Source: Devosia sp. Root635
GTDB taxonomy: Bacteria; Pseudomonadota; Alphaproteobacteria; Rhizobiales; Devosiaceae
Assembly (NCBI RefSeq): GCF_001427605.1
Contig: NZ_LMGZ01000002.1
Coordinates: 84,643 to 148,642 of the forward strand
Direction: 5' to 3'
Length of the DNA stretch: 64,000 nucleotides
The notes below the pieces were generated by a model. That model saw nothing but the letters and a program-made list of their open reading frames with translations, searched no databases and was not told the DNA's origin. A program made the position numbers and the translations under genes. Positions 1 to 7,363 of this stretch are shown here, piece after piece; position 1 is the stretch's first letter, and every line of letters begins with the position of its first letter.

Positions 1-588
1 GAGCTGGTCATGCCGCAGCTCGATGCCGACGATCCGCTGGCCGAAGCCTTCAATCGCTACGTGGTGGAGATGGCTGCCAACCAGTCCGACATCCTGTCGC
101 TGGCCGGCGGTGGCGATATCGGCGATCTCGATCCGTCGTCCGATACCAGCGTCAAGCTCGCGGTCAAGGAACTGGGCGGCAGCAACCGCATCACCATGGA
201 GGTGAGCACCTACTGGTATGGCCACGGCGCGGCGCATGGCAATTGGAGCGTCAGCTACCTGCACTATCTGGCCGATCAGGATCGGGGCCTGGTCGCTTCC
301 GATATCTTTGCCGGCGACGACTGGGCCGGCACGCTGGTCGATGCCGCCTGGGCGGAGCTGCAGGCCGAGCATGGGGAATGGCTGCAGGTGGAAACGGCGG
401 ACGACATTGCCGAAATCGTGGTCGAGCCCGACCGCTGGGATCTGTCGAACGACCATGGGCTCGTCATCCAGTTCGAGCCCTATGAGGTTTCGGCCTATGC
501 CTATGGCGCGCCGACCATCACCATTGACTGGGACAAGCTCGACGCCATCAAGGCCGAAACGCAGGATGAGGTCCGCTACGGCTGGTGA
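1..588 (+). CDS. RsiV-like DUF3298-domain protein, C-terminal part
   Basis: The reading frame is already open at the left edge, so this is the C-terminal part of a longer protein and the ATG at position 10 is probably an internal methionine. About 195 residues are visible. The stretch 'VSYLHYLADQDRGLVASDIF' followed near the end by 'GLVIQFEPYEVSAYAYG' matches the pattern of the RsiV-type DUF3298 domain found in anti-sigma-like and exported proteins, where a strand pair ends in an F-x-PYE-x-x-x-Y-x-x-G motif. No catalytic residues are evident. The stop codon abuts the stop of the convergent GNAT gene. Function beyond the domain is unknown. Confidence 0.7.
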   Translation, partial: ELVMPQLDADDPLAEAFNRYVVEMAANQSDILSLAGGGDIGDLDPSSDTSVKLAVKELGGSNRITMEVSTYWYGHGAAHGNWSVSYLHYLADQDRGLVASDIFAGDDWAGTLVDAAWAELQAEHGEWLQVETADDIAEIVVEPDRWDLSNDHGLVIQFEPYEVSAYAYGAPTITIDWDKLDAIKAETQDEVRYGW

Positions 589-885
589 TCAGGCGCGCAG
601 GTCGGCCCATTCGGGGTGACGACGGAACTGGGCGACCACATAGGAGCAGACCGGCACGATCTTGAATCCCTGTTCGCGCGCATCGGCAATGGCCTTGTTG
701 ACCAGCTTGCTGGCGATGCCGCGCCCCTCATATTCGGGGGGGACCCCGGTATGGTCGATGGTGATGGTGCCGTCGGGGCTCTTGCTGAAGGTCATTTCCG
801 CCTCGAAGCCTGGCGCAAGACGGATGAGATAGCGGCCGCGCGTCGGGCCATCCTCGCGGGTGACGGTGAGTTCGGTATCGGTCAT
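589..885 (-). CDS. YjdJ/NATD1-type GNAT N-acetyltransferase
   Basis: A 98-residue protein of the short GNAT subfamily (YjdJ/NATD1). These proteins have a minimal acetyl-CoA fold and probably acetylate a small amine or protein. The acetyl-CoA-binding loop is visible as 'VPPEYEGRGIASKLVNKAI' (V-P-x-x-x-x-G-x-G-x-A), and the closing 'CSYVVAQFRRHPEW' is the conserved end of the family. The length is normal for the subfamily. The ATG at 885 follows a weak GGA. It converges on the DUF3298 gene and is followed on the same strand by nothing obviously linked. Substrate unknown. Confidence 0.85.
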   Translation of the reverse strand: MTDTELTVTREDGPTRGRYLIRLAPGFEAEMTFSKSPDGTITIDHTGVPPEYEGRGIASKLVNKAIADAREQGFKIVPVCSYVVAQFRRHPEWADLRA

Positions 886-925
886 GGTGGTTCCAATGTG
901 GCGATTGCCGCAGCCGCCTGCAAGG

Positions 926-1489
926 CTAGATCGGCAGGGCGTTCAGTTCCGGAAAGAGCGCCTTTTCGGCGAGAAACGGGTGGATGGCCAGCGCCGCGGT
1001 GATCGCTTCGAGTGCCAGGTCCCGCTGGTCGAGCTGGAGATAGATGACGGCCTTGCCGGCGAGGGCGCCGAAATGGCGCGGCTCCAGTTCCAGCGTCCTG
1101 GCGATATCGGCGAGCGAGCGCTCATAGTCGCCGAGCGCGAAATACATCGTCGCCCGCTGGTTCCAGGCTTCGGCATAGTTGGGATGGTTGGTCAGGATAT
1201 GGTCCAGCAGCGCGATGACGTCGGCGGGGCCGCGGCGCTGCCGCATCTCCAGCACGTCGATCATGCTGGTATAGAGGATGAAATCGTCCGGATGGGTCCA
1301 CGCGTCCCAGATCTTGTTGGCTATGCGCTGCGCTGCAGCGGCATCGGGCGCCGTGCGCAGCTCGGCAAACAACGCATCGAGCGTGCTCTCCCGTTCGGTC
1401 TGGGCTGCGGCGGGCAGCACCAGGGCAAAGGCAGTGAGCGGCCCGGCAAGGGCCATGACGAACCGGAAACGGGCAATCCAGCGGCGCAT
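926..1489 (-). CDS. Exported TPR-repeat protein
   Basis: A 187-residue protein starting 'MRRWIARFRF', with an N-terminal signal peptide (basic residues, hydrophobic stretch, cleavage likely after AAAQ near residue 30). The mature part contains two to three tetratricopeptide-like helical pairs, for example 'AEAWNQRATMYFALGDYERS' and 'PRHFGALAGKAVIYLQL'. Such proteins are usually periplasmic scaffolds. The frame is open upstream as far as about 2338, but that upstream part is antisense-like shadow of the DedA gene, so ATG 1489 is chosen because it directly begins the signal peptide; an AGAGG lies somewhat far upstream. Specific role unknown. Confidence 0.8.
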   Translation of the reverse strand: MRRWIARFRFVMALAGPLTAFALVLPAAAQTERESTLDALFAELRTAPDAAAAQRIANKIWDAWTHPDDFILYTSMIDVLEMRQRRGPADVIALLDHILTNHPNYAEAWNQRATMYFALGDYERSLADIARTLELEPRHFGALAGKAVIYLQLDQRDLALEAITAALAIHPFLAEKALFPELNALPI

Positions 1490-1551
1490 GCCAGCCAGAT
1501 TGGACCTCTTTGTCTCGCCCTGCAAGGCAGCTTTTCGTGATCGGCGGCGGA

Positions 1552-2253
1552 TCAGTGCATGGGTTCCTGGGCGCCCCATCGAGCCTGGATGGACCGCCCG
1601 AACCCGCCCAGCCACGGCGCGAAGAACAGCAGGATGCGGCGGTGGTAATGCACCAGCATGAACAGCGCCGCCAGGATGATGGTGCCGACGACGATGACCA
1701 GTTCCAGCGACAGGCCGATGGATTTCAGCCAGGCGGTCAGCAGCATGCCGGGCAGGATATGTGCGGCGGCCCAGACGAAGGCCGAGGTGACGTTGATGAT
1801 GGTGAAGTGGCCGTATTTCATGCCCATGATGCCGGCGACGCCGGGGATAACCGCCTTCACGCCCGGAATGAAGCGGCCGATGAATACCGCCTTGCCGCCA
1901 TGGCGGGCGAAGAATACCTCGCCGCGGGCGATCAGCGGCTTGTGGTTCCGGAACGGCCACATCTCCTTGATCGAATCCTTGAGGAAATGGCCGATCGTGT
2001 AGGAGATGGCGTCGCCGATGATGGCGCCGATCACCGCGGCGAAATAGACCTCCCAGAAGGGCAGGCGGCCTTCGGCGATGATGCCGCCAGCCATCAGCAA
2101 GACCGGAGTCGATGGCACAAAGAGCCCCAGGATGAACACCGCCTCGCCGATGGCCACGGCGAAGATGAACCAGAAGGTCAGCCAGAAATTTCCTGAAATG
2201 GCGTCGAGAAAGCTTTCGAGATAGGCGGAAACGGTGTGGAAGATGTCGAACAT
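1552..2253 (-). CDS. DedA family integral membrane protein
   Basis: A 233-residue DedA/SNARE-associated membrane protein. It has several hydrophobic helices, the conserved 'GLFVPSTPVLLMAG' region, and the 'FIGRFIPGVKAVIPGVAG' motif (F-x-x-R-F-x-P-x-x-R/K) typical of the family. DedA proteins are inner-membrane proteins implicated in lipid carrier recycling and membrane homeostasis; the substrate here is unknown. An in-frame start 13 codons upstream exists, but the methionine at 2253 gives the usual family N-terminus (MFDIFHTVS). It precedes the TPR gene on the same strand with about 60 bp between. Confidence 0.88.
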   Translation of the reverse strand: MFDIFHTVSAYLESFLDAISGNFWLTFWFIFAVAIGEAVFILGLFVPSTPVLLMAGGIIAEGRLPFWEVYFAAVIGAIIGDAISYTIGHFLKDSIKEMWPFRNHKPLIARGEVFFARHGGKAVFIGRFIPGVKAVIPGVAGIMGMKYGHFTIINVTSAFVWAAAHILPGMLLTAWLKSIGLSLELVIVVGTIILAALFMLVHYHRRILLFFAPWLGGFGRSIQARWGAQEPMH

Positions 2254-2361
2254 GAGGCTGATGGTCCCGCTGCGCCAGGGAACGGTGCGCAACGCCCACC
2301 GGAGATTGACTTATCGCCGCCATGGGGGCGACGCTCAAGCTCTATCACGCCGGAGTGTCAT

Positions 2362-2757
2362 ATGAGTGAAATGATCCACCACCTGGTTTCGACCGGCCCG
2401 CAGCCGGTCGCGCCGTTTTCCCACGCCGTCGAGGCCGATGGCTTCGTGTTCGTCACCGGCCAGATGCCGACCGATCCGGCCGCGCCCGATGCGCCCTTGC
2501 CTGACGGCATCGCGGCGCAGACCCGGCGGGTGATCGACAATCTCAGGATCGTGCTCGGCGGCATCGGGCTCGGCCTTGAGCATGTCACCATGGCCCGCAT
2601 CTATCTGACGCAGTTCGAGCGCGACTATGCCGCCCTCAATGCGCTGTGGCCGGATTTTTTCGCGCCGGGCAAGCTGCCGGCCCGGACCACGGTCGGGGTC
2701 ACCGCATTGGCGGTCGGCGCGCTGGTGGAAATCGACCTGGTGGCAAGACGGCCCTGA
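2362..2757 (+). CDS. RidA family deaminase
   Basis: A 131-residue member of the RidA/YjgF/UK114 family. Canonical RidA hydrolyses reactive 2-aminoacrylate and other enamine/imine intermediates to the 2-keto acid. Family features seen are 'PVAPFSHAVEADGFVFVTGQ' at the N-terminus, 'NLRIVLGGIGLGLEHV', and the terminal 'ARTTVGVTALAVGALVEIDL' (R-x-T/A-V-x-V-x-x-L-x-x-x-x-x-V-E-I-D). The arginine that binds the substrate carboxylate is present in that last segment. The start at 2362 has a GGAG about 7 bases upstream; an earlier in-frame opening is ignored because it lacks homology. Divergent from dedA. Confidence 0.88.
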   Translation: MSEMIHHLVSTGPQPVAPFSHAVEADGFVFVTGQMPTDPAAPDAPLPDGIAAQTRRVIDNLRIVLGGIGLGLEHVTMARIYLTQFERDYAALNALWPDFFAPGKLPARTTVGVTALAVGALVEIDLVARRP

Positions 2758-2912
2758 ACGTGACCCCCTGTTCACTTTGCTGCCTCCCGAACGAAGGTTC
2801 CCGCTTTCGCGGAATGACCCGTAGGTAAATCGGCCAATTGATCCTCGCTCCAACCCCCATGCCCCCCGTCGGTGGGACTCTTCGCTTTGGTTCATGGGAT
2901 TCGCTTACGCGA
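2758..2912. other. Intergenic stretch without recognised gene
   Basis: Between ridA and the palindromic repeat at 2913. It includes a short fragment reading like half of a 'gaaggttcccgctttcgcgg' palindromic element (2793-2815), possibly a decayed repeat copy. No coding potential with a plausible start was recognised. Confidence 0.4.
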
Positions 2913-3011
2913 TGTCATCCCGGCGAAGGCCGGGATCCATCCTGAGGCCTATCCGCGCCTGGGAAGACGCTGAGCAATCTCAGGATAGATTCCGGCCTTC
3001 GCCGGAATGAC
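2913..3011. repeat. Palindromic repeat, family F (GTCATCCCGGCGAAGGCCGG type)
   Basis: Two outer arms face each other: GTCATCCCGGCGAAGGCCGG at 2913 and the imperfect complement ending GCCTTCGCCGGAATGAC at 3011. Inner arms CATCCTGAG/CTCAGGATAG are also complementary. The element can form a long hairpin. This type of repeat is common in alphaproteobacterial intergenic regions. Only this copy is seen in the window. Confidence 0.8.
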
Positions 3012-3129
3012 ACCGTTGATTGAAGCCAGGCGCCAGCCACAAGTGCGGCCGGCCCTGGACCCATACGCCTGCCTCACCGTCCCCAACCCCTCAGCCCCAC
3101 CCCTTCAAAAAATTCCCCATCCAAGGTTG

Positions 3130-3149
3130 CTGACCGATCGGTTGGTCAG
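3130..3149. promoter_or_regulatory. Probable TetR operator
   Basis: CTGACCGATCGGTTGGTCAG is an imperfect palindrome with perfect 6-bp outer arms (CTGACC/GGTCAG), lying 24 bp upstream of the tetR-family start codon at 3174. Its length and position are typical of autoregulatory TetR-family operators that overlap the promoter of the regulator operon. Assignment to this regulator is inferred from position. Confidence 0.7.
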
Positions 3150-3173
3150 TATATTGCCTCTATGGAGAGAGCG

Positions 3174-3752
3174 ATGCCCAAAGCAGGAAAGCGGGACGAG
3201 ATCGTTGCGGCGGCGGTGCGCCTGTTGGCGCGGGAGGGCGCGGCCGGGTTGACGGCGGCGAGCCTGGCGCGCGAAGCGGGGGTCAGCAAGGCCAATGTGT
3301 TTCATCATTTCGAGACGCTCAACGCCGTCGTGATGGCGGCGTTCGAGGCCTTTCTGCTCGGCATGGACGGCATGCGGCCCCAGCCGGGGACGCCCTTGCG
3401 CGTATGGCTGCTGGCCTTGGGCGCCGAGACGGCGGCGCAGATGGACGACGATCCGGCTCTCTCGGGCGCCTATATTGCCTTTGTGGCCCGTGCGCAGGCC
3501 GATCCCGACCTGCGGCGCCGGCTGGCGCAACTGGCGCGCATGGCCGAGGAGAATTTTCTCGCGGCGCTCGAATTGCTGGCGCCAACACGCTTTTCCCTCG
3601 TCGAACGGCAAAGGCTCGCGGCGCTCATCCTGATCGCCGGCGATGGGCTTGCCATGCACCGGCAGCTCTTTCCGGAACGGCGCGACAGCCAGTTGGCGGC
3701 ATGGAGCGCCTTTGTCGACACCATCGCACCAGAAGAAAGCGGAAAACCATGA
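3174..3752 (+). CDS. TetR/AcrR family transcriptional regulator
   Basis: A 192-residue repressor of the TetR family. The N-terminal helix-turn-helix is clear: 'RDEIVAAAVRLLAREG' then 'LTAASLAREAGVSKANVFHH' (residues about 8-50). The C-terminal two-thirds is the helical ligand-binding part. The ATG at 3174 is preferred over 3162 because GGAGAG (3164-3169) is correctly spaced only from 3174. Its stop overlaps the start of the following flavin monooxygenase (ATGA at 3749-3752), so the two are translationally coupled. It probably represses this two-gene operon through the palindrome at 3130-3149 and is released by a substrate of the monooxygenase; the ligand is unknown. Confidence 0.88.
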   Translation: MPKAGKRDEIVAAAVRLLAREGAAGLTAASLAREAGVSKANVFHHFETLNAVVMAAFEAFLLGMDGMRPQPGTPLRVWLLALGAETAAQMDDDPALSGAYIAFVARAQADPDLRRRLAQLARMAEENFLAALELLAPTRFSLVERQRLAALILIAGDGLAMHRQLFPERRDSQLAAWSAFVDTIAPEESGKP

Positions 3753-4921
3753 AAGCCATCATTTCCGGCGCCGGCATTGCCGGTCTTTCGACCGCCGTCG
3801 CCCTGGGCCAGGCCGGCTGGACCGTGACCCTGCTCGAAAAGGCGCCCAGCCTTCGGGCCGGCGGCTATATGCTGGATTTCTTCGGGCCGGGCTATGAGGC
3901 GGCCGAAGACCTGGGGGTCATTGCTGCCCTCAAGGCGCATGCGCGCGGCGTCGACAAGGTCGATTTCGTCAACAATACGGGCCGCATCGGTTCGCAGATG
4001 GATTATGAGCAGATCGGCGCGGCGGCCGGCGGCAAGCTGTTTCCCATCCTGCGCGGCGATATCGAGCAGGTGCTGCATGATGCCCTGCCGGACAGTGCCG
4101 CCGTTCGATATGCGAGCGAGATCGCGGTCCTCGACCAGGGCGAAAACGGCGTTGCCGTCACCCTGGCCGATGGTGGCAGTCTCGAAGCCGACCTGCTGGT
4201 CGGCGCCGATGGCATTCATTCGGCGGTGCGCCATCTGGCCTTCGGGCCGGAAGAGCGCTTCCTGCGCTATCTGGGTTTTCACACAGCCGCCTATTTCTTC
4301 GACAGCCCCAGCGTGGCCGACATGCTGGCAGGCGACTTCAAGATGATGGCGATCAAGGACCGCATGGCAGGCCTTTACGAGATCGATCCCGGCCGCATCA
4401 TGGCCTTCTTCGTCATCCGCGACGCGAGCCACGAACGCCCGCGCGATCCCCTGCCAAGGCTCAAGGCCGCCTTTGGCGATCTCGGCTGGGTGCTGCCCGA
4501 AACGCTGGCGGCCGCTCCGGGCCCCGAGGATATCTACTATGACGTGGTGGCGCAGGTGGAGCTGCCGCATTGGCGGAGCCAGCGCACCATTTTGGTGGGC
4601 GATGCCGCCTATGCGGTGTCGCTGATGGCCGGGCAGGGCGCATCACTGGCGCTGGCCGGCGGGCGGGCGCTCGGCCAGGTGCTCGACGGCGCCACTGATA
4701 TCGAGGCGGCGCTGGCGCGGTTTGAACAGCGTCTGCGGCCGCTGGTGCTGGAAAAGCAGCGCGCCGGGCGGCGCATGGCCAAATGGTTCGTGCCCGCCAC
4801 GCCATTCCATGCGGCCATCCGCGACACCGCCGTCAACATCATGACCTGGCCACCGCTATCGGGCCTGCTGAACCGGTTCTTCTCGTTCAGCTCCAAGGGC
4901 TTTTCGCTGGCTTCGCGCTGA
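3749..4921 (+). CDS. FAD-dependent monooxygenase (PHBH/TetX-like)
   Basis: A 390-residue class A flavoprotein monooxygenase. The N-terminal Rossmann motif is 'ISGAGIAGLSTAVALGQAGW' (GxGxxG, residues 5-24). The second FAD motif is 'LLVGADGIHSAVR' (DG), and the GD motif is 'ILVGDAAYAVSLMAGQGAS'. These enzymes hydroxylate aromatic or other organic compounds using NAD(P)H and O2; relatives include TetX and p-hydroxybenzoate hydroxylase. The start overlaps the tetR stop by 4 bp. The substrate cannot be told from sequence; a detoxification role is inferred from coupling to a TetR regulator. Confidence 0.87.
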   Translation: MKAIISGAGIAGLSTAVALGQAGWTVTLLEKAPSLRAGGYMLDFFGPGYEAAEDLGVIAALKAHARGVDKVDFVNNTGRIGSQMDYEQIGAAAGGKLFPILRGDIEQVLHDALPDSAAVRYASEIAVLDQGENGVAVTLADGGSLEADLLVGADGIHSAVRHLAFGPEERFLRYLGFHTAAYFFDSPSVADMLAGDFKMMAIKDRMAGLYEIDPGRIMAFFVIRDASHERPRDPLPRLKAAFGDLGWVLPETLAAAPGPEDIYYDVVAQVELPHWRSQRTILVGDAAYAVSLMAGQGASLALAGGRALGQVLDGATDIEAALARFEQRLRPLVLEKQRAGRRMAKWFVPATPFHAAIRDTAVNIMTWPPLSGLLNRFFSFSSKGFSLASR

Positions 4922-4934
4922 GCGTGGACTTCTT

Positions 4935-5093
4935 TCTCCCTTCTCCCCTTGAGGGAGAAGGGAGAAAGAAGGGCGGATGAGGGGTTCTGCGCTATCCGTC
5001 TGCAGTGAAGCATTGGATGACGCAGAACCCCTCACCCTGACGTTCCCGCTGAACGCGTCAGGTCGTTCCTCTCCCTCAAGGGGAGAGGGGAAG
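4935..5093. repeat. Palindromic repeat, family A (variant)
   Basis: Outer arms CTCCCCTTGAGGGAGAAGG near 4943 and CCCTCAAGGGGAGAGG near 5082, with inner arms GAGGGGTTCTGCG (4978) and CGCAGAACCCCTC (5021). This is a divergent member of the 'CCCCTTGAGGGG' palindromic family found six times in this window. It fills the convergent gap between the monooxygenase and FAH genes, so it may also act as a bidirectional terminator. Confidence 0.75.
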
Positions 5094-5101
5094 TGGCGCG
5101 T

Positions 5102-5953
5102 TCAGGCGCCATACGCCTTCACATTCTGCGTCTGCTCGCCCATGCCTTCGATGCCCAGGCGCATCACGTTGCCATGCTTGAGCCAGACCGGCTCGGGCTT
5201 GATGCCCATGCCGACACCCGGCGGGGTACCGGTGGAAATGATGTCGCCCGGCTGCAGGCTCATGAACTGGCTGACATAGCTCACCACATGGGCCACGCCG
5301 AAGATCATGGTTTTGGTGGAACCGTCCTGGTAGCGCTTGCCATCGACGTCCAGCCACATCTTGAGGTTCTGCGGGTCGGCCACTTCGTCCTTGGTCACCA
5401 GCCAGGGGCCGATGGGGCCGAAAGTGTCGCTGCCCTTGCCCTTGTCCCAGGTGCCGCCGCGCTCGGTCTGGAAATGGCGCTCGGAGACGTCGTTGACCAC
5501 GCAATAGCCGGCGACGTGGTCCATGGCGTCGGCCTCGTCGACATAACGGGCCTCCTTGCCGATGATGACGCCCAGCTCGACTTCCCAGTCCGGCTTGATG
5601 GAATTCTTCGGGATGATCACATCGTCATTGGGGCCGATAATGGCGCTGGTGGCCTTCATGAAGATGATCGGTTCTTCGGGGATCTTGGCGCCGGTTTCGG
5701 CGGCGTGGTCGGCATAGTTGAGGCCGATGCAGATGAACTTGCCGACATTGGCCACGCAGGGGCCAATGCGCTGGCCTTCATCCAGCCTGGGCAGCACGCC
5801 GATATCGGTGGCGCGGATTTTCGCCAGCCCTTCGGGAGTCAGCGTCTGGCTGCCGATATCGCCGACAATACCGGAAAGGTCGCGAATGGTGCCGTCCTCG
5901 GCCAGGATGGCGGGCTTTTCTGCGCCCTTGGCGCCAATGCGGAGCAGTTTCAT
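5102..5953 (-). CDS. FAH-family hydrolase, probable 2,4-diketo-3-deoxy-L-fuconate hydrolase
   Basis: A 283-residue fumarylacetoacetate hydrolase family enzyme. It has an N-terminal cap, then the family core 'CIGLNYADHAAETGAKIP', 'PIIFMKATSAIIGPND', 'DWEVELGVIIGKEARY' (metal-binding Glu of E-x-E-L) and the terminal 'DIISTGTPPGVGMGIKP'. This subgroup cleaves C-C bonds of 2,4-diketo sugar acids, giving pyruvate plus L-lactate in oxidative L-fucose or L-rhamnose breakdown. The start is M at 5953 (MKLLRIG), the usual family N-terminus. A CTAACATGTTAG operator lies 41 bp upstream, shared with the gntR/uxaA intergenic region and lldD, which supports the sugar-acid assignment. The exact substrate is inferred. 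Confidence 0.82.
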   Translation of the reverse strand: MKLLRIGAKGAEKPAILAEDGTIRDLSGIVGDIGSQTLTPEGLAKIRATDIGVLPRLDEGQRIGPCVANVGKFICIGLNYADHAAETGAKIPEEPIIFMKATSAIIGPNDDVIIPKNSIKPDWEVELGVIIGKEARYVDEADAMDHVAGYCVVNDVSERHFQTERGGTWDKGKGSDTFGPIGPWLVTKDEVADPQNLKMWLDVDGKRYQDGSTKTMIFGVAHVVSYVSQFMSLQPGDIISTGTPPGVGMGIKPEPVWLKHGNVMRLGIEGMGEQTQNVKAYGA

Positions 5954-5993
5954 GGGTCGGTCTTCCCTGTTGGCTTTGGATAAGGCCATAGAG

Positions 5994-6005
5994 CTAACAT
6001 GTTAG
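5994..6005. promoter_or_regulatory. GntR-regulon operator, copy 1
   Basis: Perfect 12-bp palindrome CTAACATGTTAG upstream of the FAH hydrolase gene (minus strand). It is identical to copies at 7238-7249 and 11411-11422. Binding by the FCD-type regulator encoded at 6487-7236 is inferred from its presence next to that gene. Confidence 0.8.
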
Positions 6006-6048
6006 TCTGTCGAGGGCGACATTGGTCCAATCGGTTCGCCCGGCGGAT

Positions 6049-6480
6049 TTATGCGGGTCGGATGACGCCCTTCTTGAGCAGGATATTGCCATAGAGCCGG
6101 CGCTCGCCGGTCTGCACGATGGCATAGCCAGTCTTGACCCGCTCGTAGAAGGCGAAGCGCTCCAGCGAAGCGAGACCGATCCCCGGTTCGCGCCGCTTCA
6201 CGATGGCTTCGAATTCGTCCATCACCGGCTCGCGCCTGTTCGCATCGCCCACCACCTGCATGCAGAAGGCAGCGTCGTCGACGAAATCGTCGAGGGGCAT
6301 CAGCGTCAGGATGGCGTCGAGCGCGTCGGTGGCGCTGACCCCGTCGAGCCGCACCAGGGCCGGGCCGGCCGCATCGGCGGGGTAGTTGGCGTCGACAATG
6401 GCGATTTCGTCGCCATGACCCATGGCCCGCAAAATGCCGAGCAGGTCGGGGCCGAGAATGGGCGGGATATTCTTGAGCAT
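6049..6480 (-). CDS. fucU: RbsD/FucU family sugar mutarotase
   Basis: A 143-residue protein of the RbsD/FucU fold. FucU interconverts alpha and beta anomers of L-fucose (and RbsD pyranose/furanose ribose), feeding the correct anomer to the catabolic pathway. Conserved features are 'LKNIPPILGPDLLGILRAMG' at the N-terminus with the following 'HGDEIAIVDANYPA' (catalytic His and Asp region), 'FYERVKTGYAIVQTGERRLY' and 'GNILLKKGVI' at the end. The F/Y-E-R-x-x-x-x-Y-A motif favours FucU over RbsD. It begins 6 bp after the gntR stop, so the two form an operon. Confidence 0.88.
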   Translation of the reverse strand: MLKNIPPILGPDLLGILRAMGHGDEIAIVDANYPADAAGPALVRLDGVSATDALDAILTLMPLDDFVDDAAFCMQVVGDANRREPVMDEFEAIVKRREPGIGLASLERFAFYERVKTGYAIVQTGERRLYGNILLKKGVIRPA

Positions 6481-6486
6481 CGGTTC

Positions 6487-7236
6487 CTATCCAAACGGGA
6501 AAAAGTCGCTATCCGTGCCCAGCGTCGCGCCATCGGCAAACAGGTCCGGGTGTTCGCGGGCAAAGGCGAAGAGTTCCACCATCACCGCGTCGATATGGGC
6601 GCGGATGGCGCGGGCGGCCTGATCCTGGTCCTGGGCCAGGATGCCGTCGAAAATCGCCTGGTGCTCGGCAATGGTCAGCGCCAGCCGGCGCGGCGTGATG
6701 ATCAGTCGGCGGGCGCGATCGAGATTGGCGCGTGCCGAATCGATGATGGTCTTGACCTTGGTCAGCCGCATCGAGCGGTAGATGATGTCATGGAATTCGA
6801 CGTCGATCTGGTGGAAGGTCTCGGCGTCATCGCGCTCCGCCGCCTCGCGCTGGGTGGCGATATTGGCATGCAGCGCCTCGATCAGGCTGGCATCGTGGCT
6901 GCCGATCAGCACGCGCAGGGCCTCCGATTCGAGCCCCTTGCGGATCAGCATGTATTCGCGGACATCGGCCAGCTTTACCAGCGACACGGTCGAGCCGCGC
7001 TGCGGGGCGATATCCACCAGGCCCTCGATCTGCAGCCGCGCCAGCGCCTCGCTCACTGGAAAGCGCGAAACGCCCAGTTCGGCGCAGATCAGCGACTTGT
7101 CGATCATGCTGCCCGGCGGCAAAGCCAGCGTGACAATGGCATTGCGGATAGCGTTGGTCACTTCGGCCGTCACATTGCCCCGCGCCAGCGCGGCGGGCCG
7201 TGTCAGAAATGAGTAGCGACTTGTATGGTTGTTCAT
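6487..7236 (-). CDS. GntR family regulator with FCD domain
   Basis: A 249-residue FadR-subfamily regulator. The winged helix occupies about residues 20-85 ('LALPPGSMIDKSLICAELGV', 'SRFPVSEALARLQIEGLVD'). The C-terminal FCD domain has the metal-binding pattern 'DVEFHDIIY', 'AEHQAIFDGIL' and 'RAHIDAVM'. Such proteins bind a sugar acid and release DNA. The annotated ATG sits one base from the palindrome CTAACATGTTAG, so no Shine-Dalgarno is possible between operator and start; either the mRNA is leaderless or a downstream start is used. It is the natural candidate to bind the three CTAACATGTTAG copies controlling fah, its own operon with fucU, uxaA and lldD. Confidence 0.88.
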   Translation of the reverse strand: MNNHTSRYSFLTRPAALARGNVTAEVTNAIRNAIVTLALPPGSMIDKSLICAELGVSRFPVSEALARLQIEGLVDIAPQRGSTVSLVKLADVREYMLIRKGLESEALRVLIGSHDASLIEALHANIATQREAAERDDAETFHQIDVEFHDIIYRSMRLTKVKTIIDSARANLDRARRLIITPRRLALTIAEHQAIFDGILAQDQDQAARAIRAHIDAVMVELFAFAREHPDLFADGATLGTDSDFFPFG

Positions 7237-7237
7237 G

Positions 7238-7249
7238 CTAACATGTTAG
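7238..7249. promoter_or_regulatory. GntR-regulon operator, copy 2
   Basis: Perfect palindrome CTAACATGTTAG in the divergent gntR-uxaA intergenic region. It lies one base upstream of the gntR start codon and 114 bp upstream of uxaA, so it could control both directions. Identical copies precede the FAH and lldD genes. Confidence 0.82.
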
Positions 7250-7363
7250 TTAGTGAAGAGGTGCTTTACAACGCCCGTCGCTGCCATTGCGGGCGCAATC
7301 TGGCGGCAAACGGCTCCGGCGTAAAGCGCAGTTGAGACCCGAGCCGCGAAAGTTCCCCACCCC

